Of a stretch of 64,000 bases of DNA, positions 14,501-25,300 are shown in pieces (position 1 is the first letter of the stretch; each line of letters starts with the position of its first letter). A program made the translations under genes and the position numbers. The DNA comes from Micropterus salmoides. Its lineage: Eukaryota; Chordata; Actinopteri; Centrarchiformes; Centrarchidae. Under the pieces are notes generated by a model. It searched no databases and was not told the DNA's origin. It worked only from the letters and a program-made list of their open reading frames with translations. The DNA is taken from assembly GCF_014851395.1 (NCBI RefSeq), contig NW_024040817.1, positions 17,541,610 through 17,605,609 of the forward strand, given 5' to 3'.

Positions 14501-17460
14501 AGATCAGACAGCTGGGACTTTCCAATGTAACGGCTAACCAGCTTTTCATTTATTTTTCTAAAATCAAGTCTTGATGACAAAAAATACAGTTCATGAAATT
14601 CGGTTCACAAATTCATGAAATACAGATCCACTAATTGGAGATCTGAGCAATGTTGGTGAAGGTTTGCATACGTTTGTGTTTTTAGGCTTAAGGGTCAGAA
14701 CAGCGGTCAGTTGGTCACATAACATAACATTTAAACCCCTTAATATGCAGCCGGTAAGGCCTCTTGTGCGCACGCGCACATACACAGTCCTTAAAGCACT
14801 GTGACATTTATTTCTTTCAGTCAAAATAAACTCGGTCACAGTCTGTATGTAAAAGCGCTCTCTCTCTCGGTGCTCTACTTTTTACCAGCCTGATAGCGTT
14901 TTATGCTTGACAGGGCTGAATGGCGCTGGCAGTCTGTCACTTATGTATGCTCAGACAGATTCAGACTGTGTGTGTGTGCGCGCGCGTGCATCAGTGTGCA
15001 AATGCAGACAGCTGATATGATTGACAGTGGAGACGCGGGATGTTTGTGTGTGTGACAATGAACTCAGCAGGGGAGACCATCAAGGCCAGGCTTCAAACAG
15101 AAGGCATTGTTCTGAGGGAGAAACCTTTCATCTGCTGCATATGTAGGTACGGGGATAAAAGGTGGAGATGGAATGTGGTCACACACCTGCTTTCTTGCAT
15201 GTGGACTATTGAAAATGTCTCTTATTACACTGAGTATCCAGAAAGTGTCTGTCTGGTTCCAGTTGATATTGCATTATTATCTATATTTTTATAGTTCTGT
15301 TATATTGTTGTTGCTCAAGGAAGTTGTGGTCAATAGCATTTCTGCTTATGGACAAACTGGGGTTTAAGTCCATTTACATTACAGGAGAGAGAGAGGCATC
15401 TCCAGCCCTTGTAACATTTATCTCCTCTCCTCTCCTGCAGATGGAAATGTTCAGGATGCCTCTCCTCTGAATGTTGGGGCTATCCCAGCAAGGCTAGTTT
15501 AAAGGGAAGTCCGAATGGCTACACTCGCACATGCATTCCTATGCAGTGAGCTTTGGGTGTAATGAGGCGATTATATAGGGCCTCTCATCCCCTGGCAACC
15601 CCACAACCTTGTTCCACTCGCCTATTCTCTGAGCTAAGCATCCGGTCTACTCGAAGCCATGAGGGACATGGGGACCAGGATGTAGTTAGGATTGGAATGT
15701 GAGTTTACTGAGCAAACAAGTGCTTCGTCGTCGAGGAAGTCAGCCTGGCTTTAGCGACCGCCTCAGTTGTTTGCAAATCATGCTGATGTTAGAATTGCTG
15801 AAAAGCATTTGTCACATTTTGTTAGTAGGTACCATGGTGCCTTTTGGGGAAACCATAACCACCATCTGCATCAGAAGTTGGCAGTGGGCTTGAAAATACT
15901 TGAACTGTCAGTTTTTTTTTTTTTAAGGAGTCCCTTCTTCTCAAACATGCTACTTAGACGCTCTTATTTGCATCTTTCACTCACAAGAGCCCTCCATTAT
16001 TGTGGTGGCATGATTTGGACCCCTTGCCTGGGCTTTCTTTAATGCTTTGCAGTTGTTGTTGTTTTTCCACAGGGTCATAATCAACGTGCCTCAGATATTT
16101 CTAATCCACAAATGGTTGGCCATGACCCTGAGAGAGGTTACAGGGATGTATTTGGGAATTAGATAATTGTTATCGCTGTCATCTGCACCACTTGTGAACC
16201 CTGAGCAGTCACATCCTTTGCAGCACAGTCATCTGGGGCCCATGTGTTGGTGAAAGAGTAAGAAAGAGCTCAATATGTGGAAGGAGGAGAAAGGAAGACC
16301 GAGGGTAGTAGTGGGGAAAGACTGTCCTGACTACTGGATACAATAACCCAGGCTTTGTTATAATAACATTTCCCTGCCACACATGGACCCATCCATCTCT
16401 CCATCTCTCCTGTAAAGGGAAATGTGTGTTAGAATAACAGATTTTGGGCTGGTTTTGTAGAGCAGATCGCAGCTGGCGCATGGCCCACATTCCTCTGCCA
16501 TGACATCCACACAGTCGGCAGCAGCACAGTGCTATTTTTAGAATAGCTAGTGAGAACACACACACAGAGAAATGTACGTGTATATGCAGATTTCCAAGTG
16601 TGTTAATGTACACACACTTTAGCTTGAAGGTTTTGTTTTACTCTTTGTGAGTTAGTAGTGTTGAATGCGTACCATCATTTTGACTGAATTGTACCTTTTT
16701 GTTACCTTAGTGTCTAAATATGAAATTCATATATAATGTGCTTGATGAATTAGAACTGAAACACTTAGGAACCAAATGTTAGAATCACCTCTTTTAAATC
16801 TGGTATCCGTACAGTAAGCACAGGCACGTCCTAGCTGTGGAGCTGAAGTTAGTGTGGCTTGGCTTTCTGTCACACTTGCGCACACGGACCCCCACTTCTA
16901 TCTAATGCTACATCCAGGGTGGGTTTTTTTTCAGCATCCACTATTCCACACAGCCAGTACAATCCACTTGTTTCCTCATCAACTATCAGAGTTATTGGAT
17001 TTGCCTGCCGTGGAGAGAATTGTTGAGTAAGGCTGGGGTTATGAAGTTGAACCAGCTCCACTTTTCATCCAGTTAGATGAACCGATACAGATGCAGTGAT
17101 AGATTAATCCCTCTCAGACTCTTGACTTATCATTGGCATGCCGCTCCAAGCTTTTTAACATTTTCTCAATTCCTGGAACAGAACACAAAATTAATTTTAG
17201 TCGCTCATGTTGGTCGTGATTTGTTGGCAAAACTCTGTCTAGCGAAGATGTTTCCCGAGCATTTATTTTCTCGCTCTAATGAATTTAAACGTGCATATCC
17301 TCAATATATAATCTTAGTATAATCTTACAACAAAAACTGCTGGTTAAGAAAGTAATAAACACAAATTCTAGCCGGAGATAATATTATATTTTGAAGCATA
17401 AAAGCCTTGTTATGCTCCAGAATCTTGTCAGGAAAATAACAAGAATTACAAGCTGCTTCT

Positions 17461-17463
<3 letters not shown>

Positions 17464-17493
<30 letters not shown>
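17464..17493. repeat. (GT)n microsatellite
   Basis: About 15 uninterrupted GT units. It is the first of a cluster of simple repeats running to 19.4 kb. Confidence 0.95.
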
Positions 17494-17495
<2 letters not shown>

Positions 17496-17958
17496 ACTGA
17501 TATTTTCTCCCCTTGGATTTAATATTATGGAGAAGTTTATTGGGGTAAAATGTTTAAAGAAGCCCAGCGGGAAAGTATTATGTTGGTGTACTTCCAAGCA
17601 CTATCTCATTTTTGTGTGTGTGTGTGACAGAGCGAGAGAGGAAGAGGCATGCATTCATTCTGCGAGTATCCCTATGGATGTCTTAAAGGTGTCGGTCTGT
17701 GTATTTGTGTGGTTTTTGCCGGTCATTACCTGTGTATTCCAAAGGAGTTGGGGGTGGGGTTTGCCGGGTGACAGTAGGCACACACAGCGTTCCTGACTTG
17801 GTAACCCACACACGTGCAAGTGCACAAAAAGGTCCATGCGCTCATTAGTGGAATTCCACTACCCTGATGGGAGCTGGTCTAGGTGTAGATGTGTGTGTCA
17901 GTGCCAGGTAATACTCATCTGGCATTCCTCTGTGTAAGAGCTGTCTCTAAACCGCTCT

Positions 17959-18065
<107 letters not shown>

Positions 18066-18498
18066 GCCTGACTGAGAAACTGAGGTGCAACACAATTTGG
18101 TTTTATTGCTTATTTGAGGTTCCCCTCCTCAGTCATGCTACACTCACCCTCTGGCAGGCAGTGTGAATGGAGGGATTTTTCATTTGCTGTTTCTGCCCAT
18201 CACTTCTTTAATTTACACCTGGAAAACACAGGCAGGAGCTGGCTTTTGTGACTGAAAATCCAGCCCTGAAAGCAGCCTTGGACTGAAGCTGATGGGAAAC
18301 CACCACTCAGGTCAGACAAATCGTTAACCTGCAGTTGAGCACAGGTTGTGAAAACCCATTTAACCGATGATCTGAGGTTATGAAGAATTATTAGTGAGGT
18401 TTCAGGGAACAGCAGCTGTAATACAGCAGAGCACGACCCCCCCCACCCCCACCCTACCCCTCCAAACACACACCAGCTGATGAGAAGTCAGTCAACAT

Positions 18499-18517
18499 CC
18501 CCCCCCCCCCCCCCCCC
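18499..18517. repeat. Poly-C tract, 19 bases, followed by T run
   Basis: C19 followed directly by a T run. Confidence 0.95.
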
Positions 18518-18948
18518 TTTTTTTTCCCCTCCAGAGCTTGTTGCTATGTGTACACAGCGCAGGAAATATCTGTGGCTCACTGCCAGCAACTGTGCAGAAA
18601 CCAGAGAGAAAGTGAGAGAAAAAGAAATGCAGATGAACTTTAAGGTCAAATTTTTTTTTTTTCCCTCTTGTGTGTTGTGTTTCTTTGAGTCAGGACGAGA
18701 CATGGACACCATAGAAGCTGTATATGTGAGACTTCTTGTAACCCTGAGATATACTGTCAATGCTTCATGTGTGTCTGTGTACATTTGGCCTTGTGACACA
18801 CCAGGAGGGAAAGAGTGCCAGCGAGCTGTCTGGGTAATTGGTGCTTACCTGGCAGGCTTTTGTGCGCACATATACAGAGAGAATGGATTAGATTGCATTA
18901 AGTACAGGAGAAAATGGCATAATTGAATATGTGCACTAACTTTCTCTG

Positions 18949-18950
<2 letters not shown>

Positions 18951-18987
<37 letters not shown>

Positions 18988-18993
18988 CACGCG
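18951..18993. repeat. (GT)15 passing into alternating GC
   Basis: Thirty bases of GT pass directly into GCGCGCGCACGCGC. The whole stretch alternates purine and pyrimidine and is a candidate Z-DNA former. Confidence 0.9.
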
Positions 18994-19193
18994 CTCACCT
19001 GTGACAGCGTAATGAGGAACTGCACGCTACACACAAAACACACCCTATCAACCTCTGTCAGAGGCTGCAAACCATCGCTGCACTGGGTGGTCTGTTCGCT
19101 TCTGTGTGTGCATGTGCCAGCATGCGTACTGTATGCAGGGAGATGAGGCTGTCACCCATCAGCTCCATCATGTGCAGACACCCAGCTTTTAAA

Positions 19194-19219
19194 CCCCCCC
19201 CCCCCCCCCCCCCCCCCCC
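19194..19219. repeat. Poly-C tract, 26 bases
   Basis: C26 followed by GCCGCCGC. Confidence 0.95.
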
Positions 19220-19309
19220 GCCGCCGCACTAGCTCTGCTGAGGCCTTGTCCCCAAGGCCCCTGAGCAGACCTGGGAAATCAAAACAGAACTCTGCAAAAA
19301 GCTTATTTT

Positions 19310-19311
<2 letters not shown>

Positions 19312-19387
<76 letters not shown>
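19312..19387. repeat. (AC)n microsatellite, about 76 bp
   Basis: About 38 uninterrupted AC units, about 1.25 kb downstream of the larger array at 17960. Confidence 0.97.
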
Positions 19388-19389
<2 letters not shown>

Positions 19390-20966
19390 TAAACAAGCAA
19401 ACTTGTCAGTTTTGTCAAAAAATATTAAGAGTTCTGAAATGACTCAAGTGAGTGAATGAGGCCATTACATTTTTGTTCTAATAACAGGAAGTTATTAATT
19501 ACATGGAGATGATAAACCATGTTCACCAATTCCTAAGTAGTTCTTCACTTGCAAACTTCTCTCATGACCCACCTGTGGCTTTTAAGTAACCCACAAGCAA
19601 GCACTGTGTTGACCATACTTGGCTTTCTGTAGAATTGGACACTATAAGGTGTGGCGAGTGACAAGACAGGGAGCTGTTGCATGATGCAGAGCGGAGTTTA
19701 CACCCATCCAATAAAATGTATGTATTGTAAAGGCTCAGAAGTGTCGTCTTGGTGAACTTTGAAGTAAACACAGACACATTTGCATCACACCCTGTTGCGA
19801 TGCTGCTATAGTTAGCAGTGACAGATCGGTAGGCACATTTTATCTATCGCAGCATCTCTAATATCTTGTGTGTGAATGAACCTGAATAGAATATGCTAGA
19901 CCTGGGACTGCTGCACTGAAAGGACATTTATGAGCAGTAGTCATTTCAGTAGCCTTTTATTCACTGGCTGTGGGAGGAAGCATAATATTAGGATGAGATT
20001 AACTTTCTCCCTTTCACATACTCAGACAGAAATACAGGCTGACACATTGACTCAGTTTCTGTGTTACCACGGCCACAGTCGTCTGCATTCCTTGTTTTAT
20101 TTTTTTGAGAGCGCACTCATTCTTAACGAAATGCTCTGACTGTTGTCTTATTACTGCAGCAATAAAACATCTTGGAGTAATTGTTTTTGTGTGAGGTGGA
20201 GATTTTAATACAACCTGTGCTGGTGTCACTGATGAGCCAACTCAAATGATCATGAGTCCACTGAATGATCCCACACACGTTGCTTTTGACATCTGCCACT
20301 CATTGCCGAGAGGATCAGAAATGCTTTTTTAAAATTCAAATAATTAGCATACATTATCCTTTCCCGCAAAGGCAGGAAGTTTTTTCTTTCTCAAACCTTA
20401 CAGCTGAAATCCACTTGCCCGATGGCTTGACTAGAGAAACGCTGTTTCCAGTTTCCATTATTTATTAATACCTCTTTGTTGTTGCTCATGTCCTAATCTC
20501 ATTTCCTTTAGTCATTAGCGTTGTTCGACATCAAACACAGCTGCCAGAGCAATGAGTGTAGGGGAGCGAGGGGGTGGGGGAGAAGTATGGTTATTGCTGT
20601 TGGACACTCACTAAAGACCCTTTTAACAACGCTCATTGCTGTTAAAATGCTCAATATCAGCAATATAGTGTTTTGAACAAACTGCGTCTTTGATGTTTGG
20701 TTTTTTTTTGCTCGCATTGAAACAGAGTGGGGGGGTGGCCATGTATTGAAAAAAGGTTGTGGTGTGTGTGACTTCTGGTGACCTTCGGCAATAACAATCT
20801 TCTGTCTCGGAGAGATTAGCAACACATGAACTCACAGTCCCATGATGCTTTTTTCATTTGCTTCCTACCTATTCATCGTCACAACACTCTCCCATCATGG
20901 CATTGTGGTGAGATGCAGTCCTTCGTGGCATTCTTATGATAATGTGTGGCCCTATGTCTAGCTGCA

Positions 20967-21005
20967 AGCTAATGCTATGTTATGCTAATGCTGTGTCATG
21001 CTAAT
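20967..21005. repeat. Short tandem repeat, 16-bp unit
   Basis: GCTAATGCTATGTTAT, then GCTAATGCTGTGTCAT, then GCTAATGTCAC: two and a half imperfect copies. Confidence 0.75.
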
Positions 21006-21618
21006 GTCACGATGGAGCGAGAAAACTGCAACTGGAACAATATGCAAGGAGATTTCCCATTATACAAAAACTTTGTAAAGCTGTCATAACTTTTAATGCA
21101 TTTCCACACTGAATACAACATTATTGTTCCCTGTATTTTGTTATTTTGATAGACACGTGTAATATAAAAATCAATTCCACATTCCTGAGACGACTAAAAT
21201 GCTCACTGGCTTCAGCCACTGTCTATTCTTGATGTAGGCTAATCAAATATATGTCCTAGGCTGTTTTCATTGCGTTTCCATAGTGCAAAAAAGATAATCT
21301 AATTGGCTTAAGAAGGTGGAAATGGACAGTCTGTGTCGACATTAGCTTGTTAGTTTTTTTTGTTTTGTCCTGGACATCTCTACAGTAGCCTGTAAGTCAC
21401 ACTTTAATGGGCATGCTGTTGTCTGACAACAAAAAAAGATGAAGCCTTTGTTAATCGGTCTGTCAAATTTGAGTTAACATTCAGAACTGTCTTTTAGCTA
21501 AGTATTGGAAATGTACTGTCCCACAGCAAAATAGAAAATTGTGCAAAGATCCCATGTTTTATATCCGTGACAATAGTTTGTACTGACTCTCTCTGTCTCT
21601 GTGTGGATGTTTCCACAG

Positions 21619-21745
21619 GATGACAGTGATGGGATCCCGTGGTCTGAGGAGCGGGTTATGCGAAAGGTGCTTTACCTCTCCCTAAAGGAGTTTAGGAGTG
21701 CACAGAAACGGCAGCTGGATGGTGATGGAACCACAAACTCCAATG
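21619..21745 (+). CDS. jarid2: jarid2 coding exon with ubiquitin-interacting segment
   Basis: The translation begins [20 protein letters not shown] and continues [12 protein letters not shown], nearly identical to human JARID2 from residue 16. This is the ubiquitin-interacting motif region, which is known to recognise H2AK119ub1; the acidic EE, the hydrophobic LYL core and SLKE are all present. The acceptor is TTTCCACAG at 21618 and the donor is G|GTAAGA at 21746. The exon starts in phase 0 and ends with one base of a Gly codon (phase 1). The last residues, [10 protein letters not shown], diverge from mammals. In human the preceding exon carries the start Met and a basic RPKR motif; I saw no match to it in this window. 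Identification is firm. Confidence 0.95.
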
Positions 21746-23071
21746 GTAAGATCATATCCATGTCCTTAATGTAAGGGACCTGTATCATGTTTCCCATCTT
21801 TCAACTTATTCTGACTTATCCTACAAGACTGAAGCCATAGTAGGTTTGAACATAGAGTACAACTGCATGCCAGTCTAATTACAAGTTTAATTTACTATTT
21901 TTTCCTGCTTAGACTGACTTTATGATAAAGTATAGATTTGTCACTCATCCCGTACTTGGAAATCTTTATTTAGCTAAAATTAGGAGTTTTCAAAGAGGTT
22001 GAATTTAAATGGAATAAAATGAATTTCATTTCTCTGGATGTACTGTAAACAGCCCTGCAACAATTAAAGGATATCTTCAAATGTTGCAATTTGACGTGTT
22101 GAAAGAGTCCAGTTTGTTTTGACAAAATGACAGAAACAAAGAAATGGCTGCACTGGCATTTTGTGGCGTAAATGTCAGAGTTGCCAATTTTGTCTGGCTT
22201 GGTTGACATTAGCGTCTCAGTCTAGCTCTTCATTCTCTTAATTGCGGGCAACAGTTTAGTCCGTTTTTATGTAAAGACTAAGCATGTTTTCTTTAAACGA
22301 AGCCTGATTTAACTTAAAATGGAGAGAATCCAGTGAGAGCTGATGATCAAGGACTTTCATTTGCCTTTTGTTGTGTGTCAGCGAGCTGCAGTCTTTCACT
22401 ATGCTGGTTCAGTGTCACATCCTCAAAGGAACCCTTGAACTGAAAGTTTTCCCCATTTGTTTTCAAATGTTGTTTACGCATCAAACAGAGGGACTATGAT
22501 GGGGTCTTCCACTGTGGCCTCGCACAAGAAAAACGTGTAGAAGTGTTGGTAATCTTTTCCAGCTTAGGCATTAACACTCACCCTTGTGTCCAGGCTCATT
22601 AAAACACAGACTAATAGAAACCCTGACATGAATTAATACTTGCTTAGTTAGGAAGAAATCCAATTCCAGGTGGAAGCCAGCTACAGTTACAGTTGAGGGA
22701 TTTTGCTGTTGTGCCGTGTAAACCTGAAAGAACACAAAGAGTGAGAGCACAGGGGGTATGAACAGCTTGTTTTGAACCAAGCTGCCACCGTGTCTTTGTT
22801 TGACACTGTGCTCCTGTACAAAAAAGCCCTCAGCCAGCCAACAGCGGAGATTTGAACTTCACACGTGCCTCAGAAACTATTCTCAGCTGACATTAACACA
22901 ACCCAGACACTGAAAGAAAGGAAAGTCAGAGAGGGAGACAGGCAGACAGGAGGAAGTCTCTTTTGAAATAGCTTATCTAGTAGCTTACGTTTTATAGCTT
23001 CCCTTCCTTATTCTTCTTTGTTATTTATTTTTCCACACCTTCATTTCTCCCCTCTCTGTCTGTGCTGAGTG

Positions 23072-23096
23072 TCCCCTCCCCTCCCCTCCCCTCCCC
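23072..23096. repeat. (CTCCC)n short tandem repeat
   Basis: Four to five direct CTCCC units lie just upstream of the tandem duplication at 23284. Confidence 0.8.
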
Positions 23097-23283
23097 GTAG
23101 CTAGTGTATCTCTGTCTGTCTGGCATCTCATAGCTGCCACTCCAGAGCTCCTCAGGGCCTTTTAAGCCGCTGCGGGTAGCTGACCTTATCGCCTGAATAA
23201 AAATGACTCATTAGAAAGCATTGGCGGCCCGTCGTGCTGGGGGTAACGACAGCAGCCCGCACTGACACAAAAGGGAGCCTGGC

Positions 23284-23570
23284 TGAATAGACGGGCCCTG
23301 CTGTTTTAGAGCACCATGGGTTAGCAAGGCTTTGGAGGTTGTACGAGTGGCACAGTTTCCAGTCTTGCATAGACGTTGTGGTGAAACTGTCAGCCATTTT
23401 GGAGGATCACACTCAGCGTGTGCTACATCCTGAATGGGCAGCCCCTGCTGTTTTAGAGGACTGTGGGTTAGATAGTCTAGTCTTATGTTGGAGCCAGGCA
23501 TGTTCCACAGTTTTCAGTCAAACACAAGCATTATTGTGAAACTATCAGCCATTTTGGAGAGCCAGACCAT
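23284..23570. repeat. Diverged tandem duplication, unit about 147-155 bp
   Basis: Two adjacent copies share blocks in the same order. CCCTGCTGTTTTAGAG lies at 23296-23311 and 23443-23458. GGGTTAG, CACAGTTT and CAGTC follow in each. GTGAAACT-TCAGCCATTTTG lies at 23381-23400 and 23536-23555. The offset grows from 147 to 155 bp through small indels. The divergence between the blocks shows that the duplication is old. No coding potential is apparent in either strand, although minus-strand frames span both copies. Confidence 0.8.
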
Positions 23571-23649
23571 GCATGAACATGATCATTAATACGTCAGAGA
23601 TAGAGTTCGAGAACATCATGGATTAGAGAAAATGTGTCTCATATAAATG

Positions 23650-23995
23650 ATTAGTGGGTTAATGGATTACTTGATTGACAGAAAATTAATAATGGTGAAA
23701 TTTTATTTCAAATTGTATAATTAAGTAAAAATATCAAACAGTTATTGTATTTCTCTTTGAAATAATTATGAACTTTTTGGGTTGTAGGTTGGATATGATA
23801 AATTATTTTAAGGCATCACCTTGGACCTTGTTTTGAGAAATTTACATTAGAGTCGTAGACAAAAAAAACTCAAAACATGGAAGCTTGTACTGGGGAATAT
23901 TTTCCATTTTTGCTTAAATGGCTTTGATTATCGAAATAGTTGCACACTAATTCTCTGATCGATTACATGATTAATCGTTTCAGCTCTGATTGAAA
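23650..23995. repeat. Dispersed teleost repeat of the ATTAATCG type
   Basis: The left part has GATTACTTGATTGACAGAAA followed by ATTAATAATGGTGAAA, and the right part has TGATTATCGAAATAGTTGC and ATGATTAATCGTTTCAGCTC. These words match, with substitutions, a non-coding repeat I recall as very common in percomorph genomes, which carries ATTAATCG clusters at both edges and ends GCAGCTCT. Edges are approximate, and I cannot name the family with certainty. Confidence 0.55.
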
Positions 23996-24159
23996 GAATA
24001 ATGAAAACATATTTTGGTCTGAGCCCTACTCTATACACAGGATCTGGTCCAAATAAAGGCAGCGCCCTCTCTCTTTCAGTATATTTTGAGATAAGCATCC
24101 ACCATTTTGGGAAATCAGTGTCATCTGGTGGAAGGAGGTTACAGCAATACCTGGCTGTA

Positions 24160-25300
24160 AGGCTCTGTAAAACGGCACCCGTCCCCCTCCCTAGGCACGT
24201 GTCTCTCCATCTCTCCCTTCCCACGTACCTCCATCCATTCCTCAAACTCCAGCTCTCTCCCTCCCCCTTTCGCAGTCACTGCGTGACAGTGGTGGCTATC
24301 TGTTTTAAAGGGGGTGTGGCAGTCTGTCAGTCACCTGCATGTGTGTCCGTGTGTGTGTTTTTGTGTCTCTCTCAATCTCCCCACCCACCCAGCCTTCTCC
24401 CTTCCCATAGCCAGCAATTATGCCATCTCCCTAGCCACTTTACCTCTCACTGTTGGCAGCCGTCCATCTCGGTGTCCATCACACTTCCTGCTTCTCCCGC
24501 TTGCTGCTTGCATTATTTAACAAATGACATTATGCCCTTCTGTGTCCCGGCTTCCGCTTGCTCACCTACTCCCCCGTCTCCCACTCCATCGTAGCCACAT
24601 TCTTCCTTGTCTTCTCCTTTTCTCATCCCTATCTCCCTCCGTCCGTCTGTCCTTCCGGTTGTCTCTCCCCGGATGCAAGGTTTCATTACACATCAATAGG
24701 ACTCTGGTTACTGCCTTCTCCGCAAGCTCGTGTCTCCTCTCTACCTCCCGCTGCTCAATCTCCTCGGTTATGTATCTCCACCCCCCCCCCCACCGCATCA
24801 CCCTCCTTACCATAGCCTCTTTCTCTCTCCTGTTCCCTCCATCCATCTCTGTCTCCCGTTTTCTCACAATCTCCCTCTTTTCCGCTTTGTCCTTCCTGTC
24901 CTCTGCCCTGTCTGTCTTAACTATCTATAGTATCTGTCATGCAAACCCTCCCTCCTTCTTTTTCCATTCTTCCTCCATCACCACCCCTCCCTTCCGTTCC
25001 CTCTGTCCTGTTTCCCACCCTCCCTCGCCTGTTTGCCGAATTGTTGAAGCTGCATCTCCTTCCTGTACCTCCTTACCTACGCCATCTCCCTACGCTACGC
25101 TGCCCGTCCAATTCCCTGCCATCCATTCCTCCCTCTCCATTTCCCTGAGTGCTATTGATGGAGGAGCTGGCAGCTGGCCAAAAACCAGTAGGGGCTGAAG
25201 AGAGGGCTCGCTGTTTGCCCGTTTCTCTGACTGTCCCCTCTCTTTTTCTTCCTGTCTGTCTGCCAGTCTCAGGACCTGCCGTTCTTACCCGTTTTTATGC
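24160..25300 (+). repeat. Long pyrimidine-rich (C/T) low-complexity region
   Basis: For more than 1 kb the + strand is dominated by CTC, TCC and CCT words with few purine runs, including C11 at 24781-24791. Several overlapping open frames here (for example 24524-25198) are Ser/Pro/Leu-rich by composition only and have no homologue I recognise. It lies in the intron after the ubiquitin-interacting exon. Confidence 0.65.

Noticed and set aside
15040..15294. Open frame with REKPFICCICRYGDKRWRW...HLLSC, resembling a C2H2/CCHC zinc finger after a linker
   Set aside because: The spacing (C-x2-C-x13-H-x3-C) is unusual, there is only one finger, nothing recognisable lies on either side, and the frame sits in simple intron-like sequence. 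Chance resemblance is more likely.
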